Source: Deltaproteobacteria bacterium
GTDB taxonomy: Bacteria > Desulfobacterota > Binatia > Binatales > Binataceae
Length of the DNA stretch: 63,889 bases
Assembly: GCA_021794015.1 (NCBI GenBank)
Contig: JAJYRQ010000021.1
Location: forward strand, 1-63,889
Direction: 5' to 3'
Made by a program: the position numbers and the translations under genes. Positions 53,889 to 61,996 of the stretch are shown here, in pieces; the first letter of the stretch is position 1; the number at the start of each line of letters is the position of its first letter. The notes below the pieces were generated by a model that had not been told where the DNA came from, searched no databases, and saw nothing but the letters and a program-made list of their open reading frames with translations.

Positions 53889-55544
53889 TTACGGAAACTT
53901 GACGAACGTTACCACGTTGTTCTTCACCAGGTCGTAGCTGGCGCTGACCGTGTGTGAACCCGCGGCCGGTGGCGCTGCCTCGCGCGTAGCCGCCAGCAAG
54001 GCGTCCAGATCGATCACGGCGACGTAGGTTCTCGCGTTATTCATCAGCAGTCCCCAGCCGCGGGGCGTTCCGACGATGATTGCACCGGCGGAGGCGGCGG
54101 CCGAGGCAAAGGCCGCGGTCAGACCATGGGGGTCCAGGGGATTCGCCCACGCCGCGCCTGACGGATCGTTGGGCATTGCCGCCAGCACCCAATCCGACGC
54201 CGCCGGGGTGCCGCTGCCCGAGGTAGACGGCAACTTGATTGCGCCAAAGGCGTTGCCGTCGAACTCCTCCTCGGTCAGCGCCTCGTGCGCTCCGAAGGCC
54301 ACCGCCAGTCCGTTCATGTCGCTGGTGCTCAGCTCGGTCAGGGCCTGAAACTGTGCCGCCTTGGCCGGCACATTCCAACTATAGGGGGCCGTCGAGGTCG
54401 CCGTCGTGGCCTGCATCAGGTCGGCCAAAAACAAGTTGCCCGTGCACTCGTCCTGGGCGTAAATGATCCCGGTCGAGTCCACTGCGGCGGTGTCCAACTC
54501 CGTAGTGGAACCACCGCAACTCGTATAGAGATAAGACGCGCGGCTGGCGAAATCGAGGATTGCGTCACCGCCGACACTCGAGGCGGACGGCGGAGCGATG
54601 GCGACGATATCGTAGTCTGCCGTGTCAGTCCCCATATCGTCCTCGGGGGGCGAGAGAAGCAGGAAGAACCCTGACGATACCGGCAGCACGCTGAAATGCT
54701 CGGCGATGCCGTCGGCAGGCCCCATGCCAATCACCTTGCTGAGGGCCAAGGTGCTCAGATTGAGCAACTGGTACCCGCCGAGGACCGTGTGCGTTGTCGG
54801 GTCGGGTGCGGTCGCCACGCTGATGACCGCGTTGCCGCTCAGCGCGTCCACCACGACGCCGCAGGTGGTGCATTGGCCGCCGCTGAACTGCACCACATTT
54901 GGACTAACGCCGCCGCTGGTCAGCGTTTTCACGATGGTCGTGCCGTCGATCAGGTAGATGTCCGTGCCGTTGGCAACGCATACCGCTTCAGGGCTGGTGC
55001 TGCCCGAAACGAACGTGCCGGCGCTAACCGCGGCGCACGAGTTGACCACGTTAGGTGTGCTGACGACTCCTCCGGTTACGCCGCTGCCGGCGATCGGAAT
55101 AAGCGCCACACCTTTGGTCGACTGACTCCAGCTCCCCAACGGCGCGTAGACGGCGATGAAGCCGGTCGTCGCGGCCAGAGCTTCTCTCGGCCCCGCGCCG
55201 TTCCATCCATGATTCACGAGCTGCCCCAGCCAGTTGCCAACCCGGGCAAGCATGGTTGGCTGGTTGTCGCGCAACCCCTTCTCCAGCCGAACGATTCCAC
55301 CGCCTGGCGCGGAAAACGACGGCGGCGTCGAGCGCGCGAAACTCCCCGGCACAAACGAGCCGGTTACAACCAGCCCCAATGCGCCCATCGGCGCGCCGGC
55401 CGAGGCAGACGTCTGCCCCGACGGCGAGGAGAGCGGAACACCTGACGGGCCACCGCCGCACGCGGCGACGGCCAACGCCGCCGACAGTAAGAGGACAAGC
55501 TGAACCACGGGCCTTCCGGCCCCCAATCTCTTCGCTTGAGTCAT
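53889..55544 (-). CDS. Exported lipoprotein, repeat (propeller-like), unknown function
   Basis: A 551-residue lipoprotein: n-region MTQAKRLGAGRP, hydrophobic core VVQLVLLLSAALAV, lipobox AVAAC and a Gly/Ser-rich spacer. The mature part has recurring beta-strand units such as GTDIYLIDGTTIVKTL, GVVVDALSGNAVISVA and AAVDSTGIIYAQDECTGNLFLAD, suggesting a beta propeller. No catalytic motif found. It points at the arn genes convergently. The ATG at 55556 is an alternative start; 55544 has GGGGGAG 3 bases upstream, which is rather close. Confidence 0.7.
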   Translation of the reverse strand: MTQAKRLGAGRPVVQLVLLLSAALAVAACGGGPSGVPLSSPSGQTSASAGAPMGALGLVVTGSFVPGSFARSTPPSFSAPGGGIVRLEKGLRDNQPTMLARVGNWLGQLVNHGWNGAGPREALAATTGFIAVYAPLGSWSQSTKGVALIPIAGSGVTGGVVSTPNVVNSCAAVSAGTFVSGSTSPEAVCVANGTDIYLIDGTTIVKTLTSGGVSPNVVQFSGGQCTTCGVVVDALSGNAVISVATAPDPTTHTVLGGYQLLNLSTLALSKVIGMGPADGIAEHFSVLPVSSGFFLLLSPPEDDMGTDTADYDIVAIAPPSASSVGGDAILDFASRASYLYTSCGGSTTELDTAAVDSTGIIYAQDECTGNLFLADLMQATTATSTAPYSWNVPAKAAQFQALTELSTSDMNGLAVAFGAHEALTEEEFDGNAFGAIKLPSTSGSGTPAASDWVLAAMPNDPSGAAWANPLDPHGLTAAFASAAASAGAIIVGTPRGWGLLMNNARTYVAVIDLDALLAATREAAPPAAGSHTVSASYDLVKNNVVTFVKFP

Positions 55545-56162
55545 GTTCTCCCCCATTGACCCTACGTGAGATGTGAAGAGTTACTCTTCTAGCAAAATGA
55601 AATCCACCTGTCAACAGGGTCTTGGGACTAATTTTGGCAGGTTGCCTGAGAGGCGCTTTTTGCAGGCCGATGCAAAGCGGGATAGCCGGCGAAACTGGCA
55701 GCTTCCAAATCGAGCGACGCACAGTCTGGGGGACGTACAGGTGTCTCTGGCAATCGGCCGCGCACGGACCGGATCGGGTCCTCGACCCGCCGAAACGATG
55801 GCACTGACCGCCGCTTGGCCGGCGGCCCGGAGCCTCGACGACGACAAGAGCTTCCAACACTTGTCCCAGGGGACAGATTTGTCCTACGCTTGCGCTGACC
55901 GAGACGGTAAAAATCATGGGATGGACGCGCGCCCGCTTATCTACGGCCTCGCAACGGGCCAAGGCGAGGTGGGCGCTTTTCCTGTCCCTCGGCCGCTTGC
56001 GGGGGCATGGCAGCGCGAAGCGGCCCGCCGCGTAGCGCCGGATGCGGCGACTGAGGCTGCCGTGCGAGCCGAAGCCAGGCTGGAGCAACGTGTCCGGCGG
56101 ACTTCTTCCGGGCAGGTCGATTCCTTCTTTGCTTTCGCCGGCGCGGCAGCTACCTGTCTCCG
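55545..56162. other. 618-base gap without a recognisable gene
   Basis: Lies between two leftward lipoprotein genes, so the downstream gene promoter should be at its left end. The only long frame is rightward, 55573-56271, and overlaps the 3' end of the frameshifted lipoprotein in antisense; its composition is not protein-like. A small palindrome TGTCC-CAGG-GGACA lies at 55862-55875, followed by a second TTTGTCC. Confidence 0.4.
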
Positions 56163-57277
56163 CTACGGCGAGCAGACTGCCTTGGGTGGCGTCGCCTTGA
56201 GGCAGGCCACCAGCGGCGTCTTGACCGGCGTGGCCAGACCGATTAGCTCGCTGACGCTGTTGCCGCCATAGTTCGTCACCCAGACGTTGCCCGAGGCGTC
56301 GACTGCCACACCTCCCGGGCCATTGAAGTTGGCGCCGCTGGTGTTGGTGTTGTTGAAGTTGAGCGCCAAGGTGAAGTCGGCCGGCTGGGATGTAAGATTA
56401 GGCTGATAGGGCGCGGTCGCCGAAGCGCCCTGCAGCAAATAAATCGCCGCGACGTTGCTGGTCGGCCTGGTCGCAATCGCGTGCGCCACCGCCAGCATCG
56501 TCTCGCTGCTCGATACCCCCGTCTTGGTGAACGGCGTCGTGCAGGCGCTGGAGGACGGCCCGCTCGCGTTGATGCACGAGGCGATGATGTTCGCCAGCGT
56601 GTCAAGCCGCTCAAGCCCGTCGCAGTTCACGTCCGGCGATGCCTCGCTGCAGGTGCTCTCGATGCCCGCCAGAAAGGGCGCCGCAACTCCCGTATTGCTC
56701 GCCGTGCCGCCCGAGGGCAGGTAGCTCGTCACCAGCATGCCGTTGTTGCCCTTGCTGCCTGTGACCGCGTTGACCGCGTTGGCGAGCCCCGCCGCGTTGG
56801 TCGAAGAGGCGCCGACATTCCCGCCGGTCGTCGAATCGATGAAGCGGGCCAAGGCATACTCTGCCGCCACCGTGGCAAGCTCGTTCACCATCACGAAGCT
56901 CGAAGAGCTAAGCGCGTTGCACGGCCCGGCAAGCGCCGTCAGGCCGATGGCGCTGTTCGTTCCGCTGCCGGCATCCCCGCCAATCGCGGTAACGTAGGTC
57001 TGCACCCCAGGATTGCCCGACGGACAGCTATAGTTGATCGTCCACGCACCCGAACTGTCCGAGGTCGCTCCGTGCCCAGCGAAGTGTTTCCCACACCGTA
57101 GCCGCTGCTCCCCATCGCGTAGAGGGTGATAGCCGCGCCGCTGATGGGGTTGTGCGCGCCCCCGCCTACAACTTGGCCCGACAACGCAGCGCCGGTCGAC
57201 ACCCCCGAGCCGCTGCCGCACCCGGTGATCATCATCGCCAGCACAAGCGCCGCGCCCAACGAATGCGCACGCCTCAT
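56163..57277 (-). pseudogene. Frameshifted NHL-repeat lipoprotein, paralogue of 33562-36546
   Basis: The reading frame from ATG 57277 encodes a signal and lipobox (MRRAHSLGAALVLAMMITGC) and an Ig-like start (GGAHNPISGAAITLYAMGSSGYGVGNTSLG). Near 57064 it leaves phase, and the next frame continues the same domain (TSDSSGAWTINYSCPSGNPG) to the stop at 56163. One missing base in GGAGCG would restore a single frame of about 371 residues. The continuation aligns with the 33.5-kb lipoprotein (VMVNELATVAAEYALARF with [39 protein letters not shown] with [21 protein letters not shown]). It ends after one propeller motif, GVAVDASGNVWVTNYGGNSV. Either a true pseudogene or a sequencing indel. Confidence 0.65.
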
Positions 57278-57517
57278 ATTTGCCCCCGTCAGCGCAAGGC
57301 CCCGGAAATTGCCCACAATAACCGCAATTCCCGGGGTTAACCCCTAAATTTGTAGCGTAAGTACCACGCTCTGCCCCATAGCACAAGGGCTCGGGGCTGT
57401 TCGGCGCTGCTGGGCCGGCAAGGCTTCTTTCCCGCGCCAGCCGCCGCAGGCGGGATGCCTAGCCGGGGCGGCGGCGGTGGTCTGCGGCCGCCGGTAAAGC
57501 GCGCGTCGACGCGTCGC

Positions 57518-58180
57518 TCAGCGCTTGCGGGCGATCGTGATGCCGTCGGCGGCGGTCAGCATCACGGCCTCGACCCGGCAATCTCGCGCCAGCCGGTGGT
57601 TGAACCTGCGCAGCGCCCGCGTCTCTGCGCTCTGGTCGGACGGATCGACTACCTGGCCGTGCCACAAGACGTTGTCGGCCACGATTAGCCCGTTCGGGCA
57701 AAGCCGCTTGACCAGTTCCTCGTAGTAGGCGGGGTAACTGGTCTTGTCGGCGTCGATGAAGGCGAAGTCGAAAAGCGCGCGCTCGGGCAGCGCGCGCAGG
57801 GTGTCGAGCGCCGGTGCCAGGCGAAGCTCGATGCGTTCGGCGATCCCGGCGCGCTTCCAGAAGCGGCGGGCCACGGCCGTCCACTGCTCGCTCACGTCGC
57901 AGCACAGCAGGCGTCCGCCGGCAGGCAGCGCGCGGGCGATGCAGAGCGCGCTTAGGCCGGTGAAGGTGCCGATTTCGACGGCGCGGCGCGCGCCGCTTGC
58001 CCTCACGAGGATGGATAGCAAGGTGCCCTGCTCGGGCGTGATTTGCATCGCGGCCGCCTCCCCGGCCAGCGCCGCGGTCTTGCGGATCAGCTCGCGCACC
58101 AGCGGATCGTGATTATGTCCGTGCGCGCGGGCGTAAGCGTCCAGCCGCTCGTTTAGCGCCAGGAACTTGCCCGTGGGCAT
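57518..58180 (-). CDS. SAM-dependent O-methyltransferase (CCoAOMT type)
   Basis: A 220-residue class I methyltransferase of the catechol/caffeoyl-CoA type. MQITPEQGTLLSILVRASG, AVEIGTFTGLSALCIARALP (SAM loop), DFAFIDADKTSYPAYYEELVKRL (metal-binding Asp) and LIVADNVLWHGQVVDP (second metal Asp-Asn pair) are all present. These enzymes methylate phenolic or catechol hydroxyls using Mg2+. Physiological substrate unknown. ATG 58180 gives the normal family length; longer frames add a non-conserved region. Confidence 0.9.
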   Translation of the reverse strand: MPTGKFLALNERLDAYARAHGHNHDPLVRELIRKTAALAGEAAAMQITPEQGTLLSILVRASGARRAVEIGTFTGLSALCIARALPAGGRLLCCDVSEQWTAVARRFWKRAGIAERIELRLAPALDTLRALPERALFDFAFIDADKTSYPAYYEELVKRLCPNGLIVADNVLWHGQVVDPSDQSAETRALRRFNHRLARDCRVEAVMLTAADGITIARKR

Positions 58181-58238
58181 GGCGAACGCTCGCGTGAGTT
58201 GCTGCGGTGCCAAATCCGTTGCGCGCGGTCCCGAGAGA

Positions 58239-58721
58239 TCATCCGCCACGCTCCGATCGCGGCGCCAGTCCCAGCGCCTTGAGTTCCTGCAGGATGCGCT
58301 CGGCGTGGGTTCCCTGCCAGAAGATTTTGCCGCATCCGGAACAGCGGGCAAAACGCTCATGGGCGGCCCAGACAAACGGCGGCAGGCGGCCAAGTAGCGC
58401 CGCTCGGCCCACTTCGCTAAGCGGCTGGTTGCAGCGCGGGCAGCGGGTCAGCGGGCGCAGGACCAAGGCGAGGCGAAAGCGCTCCGCCACCGCGCGCAGT
58501 TGGTCGCGAAACCCCTGCTCGGCCAGGTAAAAAACGTCGGGCGCCGTCCGAAGCCGCTTGTCGCGCGTAATCAGAGGCCGGTGCTCAAAACGCGCTCTCT
58601 CCAGCAGCGCGGCGCCGTCAAGCGCCGGATCGTAGAGCACGTCGGCGCCGGCAAGCCTTAGCCAGCGGGCCAGCCGGCCCAGCATCCGGTCTACCGCGAG
58701 GCGCGCACCGTTTTCGGCCAC
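58239..58721 (-). CDS. Mut7-C RNase domain protein
   Basis: A 160-residue protein. AVDRMLGRLARWLRLAGADVLYDP is the typical Mut7-C start with a PIN-like Asp; LITRDKRL supplies the second acidic region; and two CxxC pairs (CPRCNQPL and CSGCGKIFW) form a zinc ribbon, with GTHAERIL at the end. The family is a predicted ribonuclease of unknown target. GTG 58721 has GGGAGG at good spacing. 58 bases upstream of the O-methyltransferase, probably cotranscribed. Confidence 0.85.
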   Translation of the reverse strand: MAENGARLAVDRMLGRLARWLRLAGADVLYDPALDGAALLERARFEHRPLITRDKRLRTAPDVFYLAEQGFRDQLRAVAERFRLALVLRPLTRCPRCNQPLSEVGRAALLGRLPPFVWAAHERFARCSGCGKIFWQGTHAERILQELKALGLAPRSERGG

Positions 58722-58769
58722 CACGCCCTCCCAGGCCGTGCTTGCCGGAGCGGTTGAACCTACTAACTA

Positions 58770-58965
58770 CTGCGCAATATAATTACACAGGTTCCGCTCA
58801 GTCGGGGGCCCACCCCATCATTCCGGCGCGTGGTGCGAGTCCTTGTTTCCCTCTCCCCTTGGGCGGAGAGGGAAAGGAAAGGCAGCCGCCGTCCTCGGCG
58901 TCCCTTCGGCAAGCGCAGGGCGGGCTCTGAGGACCGGCGAAGGACCCTCTGCGCGGGACAATGAC
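58770..58965. repeat. Dispersed repeat, right copy of the inverted pair
   Basis: This block fills the gap 58722-59019. It begins with CTGCGCAATATAATTACAC (58770-58788), 17 of 19 identical to 22922-22940, continues through TCATTCCGGCGCG and a CTCTCCCC/GGAGAGGG hairpin (58850-58872), and ends with 58881-58965, the inverted homologue of 289-372. No gene is seen. Confidence 0.7.
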
Positions 58966-59019
58966 ACACCAAAGGTAATCCGGCAAGAACGAAACTGTCG
59001 CTATGATACGCAACGCTCA

Positions 59020-60165
59020 TTAGCGCGGCGCGCCGTCGCGTCCGACCGGCCCCCTGCCAGCCTTCCAGACGGCGTAGAAGGGGTCCTCGGGATTGGCCCG
59101 CGCAAGCTCGATGACCGCGCGGATCGTCGCGCGCAGGTCGTCATGGTGTAGCCGGTCGAGCGCGGCAAAATCGTCGAAGCCGTGAAAGTAGACAAGGTAA
59201 TGGGCGAGGACAGCGTTATTGATCGGACGGCGGTCGAGATCGAAGCGCCTTAAGCCGGGAAAGCCGGACTCGAGTCGGACGTAGTCCTGCCGGATGGCGG
59301 CGAAGGCGGCCTCGCGCCGAGCCATCAGCTCTCCCGGCGCAAGTCGACTGGCGTAGAGCCTTAGGAGCCGCGCCTCGCTTTGCGCAAGGAAGCGCGCGAA
59401 CTCGATGTCGGCGGCAAACAGCGCCCGCGCCGCTTTGGCATCGGCCGATGCCGCGCCTTGGGAGGCGGCGAAAAACTCTTCGGCGCCGCGAGCGCCGAGG
59501 TAGCTGGCTGCCGATTCGTCAAAGCGGGCGTCCCCGGCAAGAAAAAAAGTGCGGTGGAACAACTCGTGGATCAGCACCGCAGCCAACTCCACCCGGTCCA
59601 GCGAAAGCATGTTCGACAACACCGGGTCGTCGAAGTATCCGAGCGTCGAAAAGGCCACCGTCGAGCGCACCAGGGTGTCGTACCCGCGCCGCTCCATGGC
59701 GCGCGCCTTGCGCGCGGCGCGAGCGCGGCTGAAGTAGCCGCGGTACGGAACGTCGCCCACGATCGGAAACCACCACTGGTAAGGCGTGAGCGAGTCTTTC
59801 GGGCAGGCGATCAGAACCCACACAGTGGCGCCAGGGTCAACCTCGGAGACCGTGGTGTAGGCGCCGCCCACGTTGAGACCCAGACGGTCGCGGGCGAAGC
59901 GGCGCACGGCCAGCGCGGTCTTAAGCTTTTCCCGTGCCTCGCCGGAAAGGGTGGGGTCAGCCAGCTCGGCCGCCACCGGACGGCGTTCCCACAAGAGGCG
60001 GCCTTCCTCGTAGGCGGCGCGTGAGAGGTAGCCGATATCGCATCCGCCAAGACAGAGCGCCAAGCCGGCGAGCAGAAGCAGCGCCGGCCCGGGCCGCAGC
60101 CGGAAAACGCCGGCTCCCGGTAGGCGTGCGCGCCAGAGGGCGGCAACGCGGAACACTGGGGTCAA
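59020..60165 (-). CDS. Lipoprotein aminopeptidase-like metalloprotease (PF10023 type)
   Basis: A 381-residue predicted zinc protease. The N-terminal hydrophobic stretch ALLLLAGLALCLGGC ends in a lipobox. The zinc motif is HELFH in AAVLIHELFHRTFF, and FDESAASYLG gives the third ligand Glu, as in the putative aminopeptidase family. GYFDDPVLSNML and VRSTVAFSTLGYF are conserved neighbours. The TTG start overlaps the TGA of the upstream ABC gene (TTGA), with GTG at 60156 as alternative. Location outer membrane or periplasm by lipobox. Confidence 0.78.
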   Translation of the reverse strand: MTPVFRVAALWRARLPGAGVFRLRPGPALLLLAGLALCLGGCDIGYLSRAAYEEGRLLWERRPVAAELADPTLSGEAREKLKTALAVRRFARDRLGLNVGGAYTTVSEVDPGATVWVLIACPKDSLTPYQWWFPIVGDVPYRGYFSRARAARKARAMERRGYDTLVRSTVAFSTLGYFDDPVLSNMLSLDRVELAAVLIHELFHRTFFLAGDARFDESAASYLGARGAEEFFAASQGAASADAKAARALFAADIEFARFLAQSEARLLRLYASRLAPGELMARREAAFAAIRQDYVRLESGFPGLRRFDLDRRPINNAVLAHYLVYFHGFDDFAALDRLHHDDLRATIRAVIELARANPEDPFYAVWKAGRGPVGRDGAPR

Positions 60166-61991
60166 CCGCCGCAGGCGGCCTCCGGATCGGCCGCATACTG
60201 GAGCTGGAACAGGCGCCAGTAAAGGCCCCGCTTGGCGATCAGTTGCTCGTGGCTGCCGCTTTCGCGCAGCCGGCCTCCGCTCAGCACCACGATCCGGTCG
60301 GCGCGCCGGATGGTGGCAAAGCGGTGCGCCACGATGAGCGCTGTGCGCCCGAGCAAGAGATCGTCCAGCGCCAGCTCGACCAGATGCTCAGTCTGCGGGT
60401 CGAGGCTCGAGGTCGCTTCGTCCAGGACCAGGATGGGCGGGTCGTAGGCGAGCGCCCGAGCAAAGGCGATTAGCTGGCGTTCGCCGGCGGAAAAATTGGC
60501 GCCCCGCTCGCGCACCTCCTCGGCCAGGCCGCGCGGCAGCCGATCGAGAAACTCCAGCACCCGGCTCTTTGCCAACAAGGCCCGCAGTTCGGGTCCGTCG
60601 GCCCGGGCGCGCGAGGGACGCAAATTGTCGGCCACGCTGGTCGAAAAGAGAAAAACATCCTGCTGTACCAAGCCGATCGTGCGGCGCAGAGTTTCCAGGT
60701 CCCAGTCGCGCACGTCGCGCCCGCCCACCAGGATGCGCCCGCCGGCCGGCAGGTAGAAGCGGGTCAGAAGCCGAGTGAGCGTGGTCTTGCCCGAGCCGGT
60801 CGGTCCGACCACGGCCACCGTCTGGCCGGCCTCGATCTGCAGGCTTAGGTTCTTGAGCACGGGCTCGCCCGGGCGGTAGGCGAAGCTTACGTTGTCGAAA
60901 ACGATGGTCGGCTGGAGACCGCCGGGTAGGGCGGCGGGCGCGCCGCGCGGCTCTTCGGGCAGCTCGAGCAGCGACTTGACCCGTTCCGCGCCGGCCAACG
61001 CCGACTGCAGCACGGCGTACTTGGTCGACAGGTCGCGCAGCGGCATGAAAAACTTCTTTACATACTCGATGAAGGCGACCAGCGTACCCAGCCCGATCGC
61101 GCGGTGGACCACCTGGCCGCCGCCGATCCAGATAAGTATCGCCACCGCTACCGAGCTCAACGTCTCCACCGCCGAGTAAAGGCCGGCCTCGTAGATATTG
61201 GCAATCACTTGGGCGTCGCGGCTTTTCGCGCTCAAGGCGTCGAACTCGCGCCAGGCGACCTTTTCGCGGGTGAACAACTGGACAACCGACATCCCGGCGA
61301 GCGTCTCGGACAGGTAGGTGTTGATCGCCGCAAGGCGCACCCGCACGTCGCGGTAGATGCGCCGCGCCTGGCGCCGGAAGAACGTCACGAACAGCAGCAC
61401 CGGACTTACCGTGGCCAGCGCTTTGAGGCTGAGGCCGGCGTCGATGGCAAACATGATCGCCACGATACCGGCGAGCGAGGCCGCGTCCATCAAAATGGTC
61501 AGCGCGCCGGCGCTGAACATCTCGTTGATCGCGTCCACGTCGGTGGTAAGGCGGCTGACCACGCGGCCCACCGGGGTCGCCTCGAGGATCGCCATCGGCA
61601 GCCGCTGCACGTGGCGGAACAGCCGCACGCGCAGATCGGCGAGCGCATACTGGGCCGCCGCCATCGAGAAATAAAACTGCCCGTAAAAGGCCGCCACCTC
61701 TCCTAACAGCGCCCCCAGATAAACCACGCCCATCAGCAAAAAGCCGCGCTCAGGACGCCGCACAAGCCAGGCGCGCAGCGCCGAGGCCGGCGCGCTCGCC
61801 GGCGGCGCGATGAAGGCGTCAATCATGACCCGGGCCAGGTAGGGCTGCGCCAGCGAAAAGGCCGAACTTAGCGGCATCAGCAGCAGCGCCGCCCCAAGCA
61901 GCCCGCGGTAGGGACGCAGGAAGGTCCACAGCCAGCCAAGAATCTTCAGGTCGTAAGGGCGGCCCAGCTCTTCTTCGCGCGCGGCTTCCAT
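60162..61991 (-). CDS. ABC exporter half-transporter, canonical catalytic site
   Basis: A 609-residue type IV half-transporter: six membrane helices (about 20-330) and a nucleotide-binding domain. Walker A VGPTGSGKTT, signature FSAGERQLIAFARAL, Walker B ILVLDEATSSLD with catalytic Glu, and H-loop LIVAHRFATI. The signature is FSAGE, not LSGGQ. It starts 5 bases after its partner gene, so the two should form a heterodimer like TmrAB or TM287/288. Substrate (lipid, drug or peptide) unknown. Confidence 0.92.
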   Translation of the reverse strand: MEAAREEELGRPYDLKILGWLWTFLRPYRGLLGAALLLMPLSSAFSLAQPYLARVMIDAFIAPPASAPASALRAWLVRRPERGFLLMGVVYLGALLGEVAAFYGQFYFSMAAAQYALADLRVRLFRHVQRLPMAILEATPVGRVVSRLTTDVDAINEMFSAGALTILMDAASLAGIVAIMFAIDAGLSLKALATVSPVLLFVTFFRRQARRIYRDVRVRLAAINTYLSETLAGMSVVQLFTREKVAWREFDALSAKSRDAQVIANIYEAGLYSAVETLSSVAVAILIWIGGGQVVHRAIGLGTLVAFIEYVKKFFMPLRDLSTKYAVLQSALAGAERVKSLLELPEEPRGAPAALPGGLQPTIVFDNVSFAYRPGEPVLKNLSLQIEAGQTVAVVGPTGSGKTTLTRLLTRFYLPAGGRILVGGRDVRDWDLETLRRTIGLVQQDVFLFSTSVADNLRPSRARADGPELRALLAKSRVLEFLDRLPRGLAEEVRERGANFSAGERQLIAFARALAYDPPILVLDEATSSLDPQTEHLVELALDDLLLGRTALIVAHRFATIRRADRIVVLSGGRLRESGSHEQLIAKRGLYWRLFQLQYAADPEAACGG

Positions 61992-61996
61992 TGCCC

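Noticed and set aside
55573..56271. 232-codon rightward frame in the 55.5-56.2 kb gap
   Set aside because: No family features, atypical composition, and its last ~110 bases are antisense to the conserved lipoprotein continuation.
57055..57075. Programmed ribosomal frameshift in the 57-kb lipoprotein
   Set aside because: No slippery heptamer or downstream pseudoknot is evident; a one-base loss or sequencing error is simpler.
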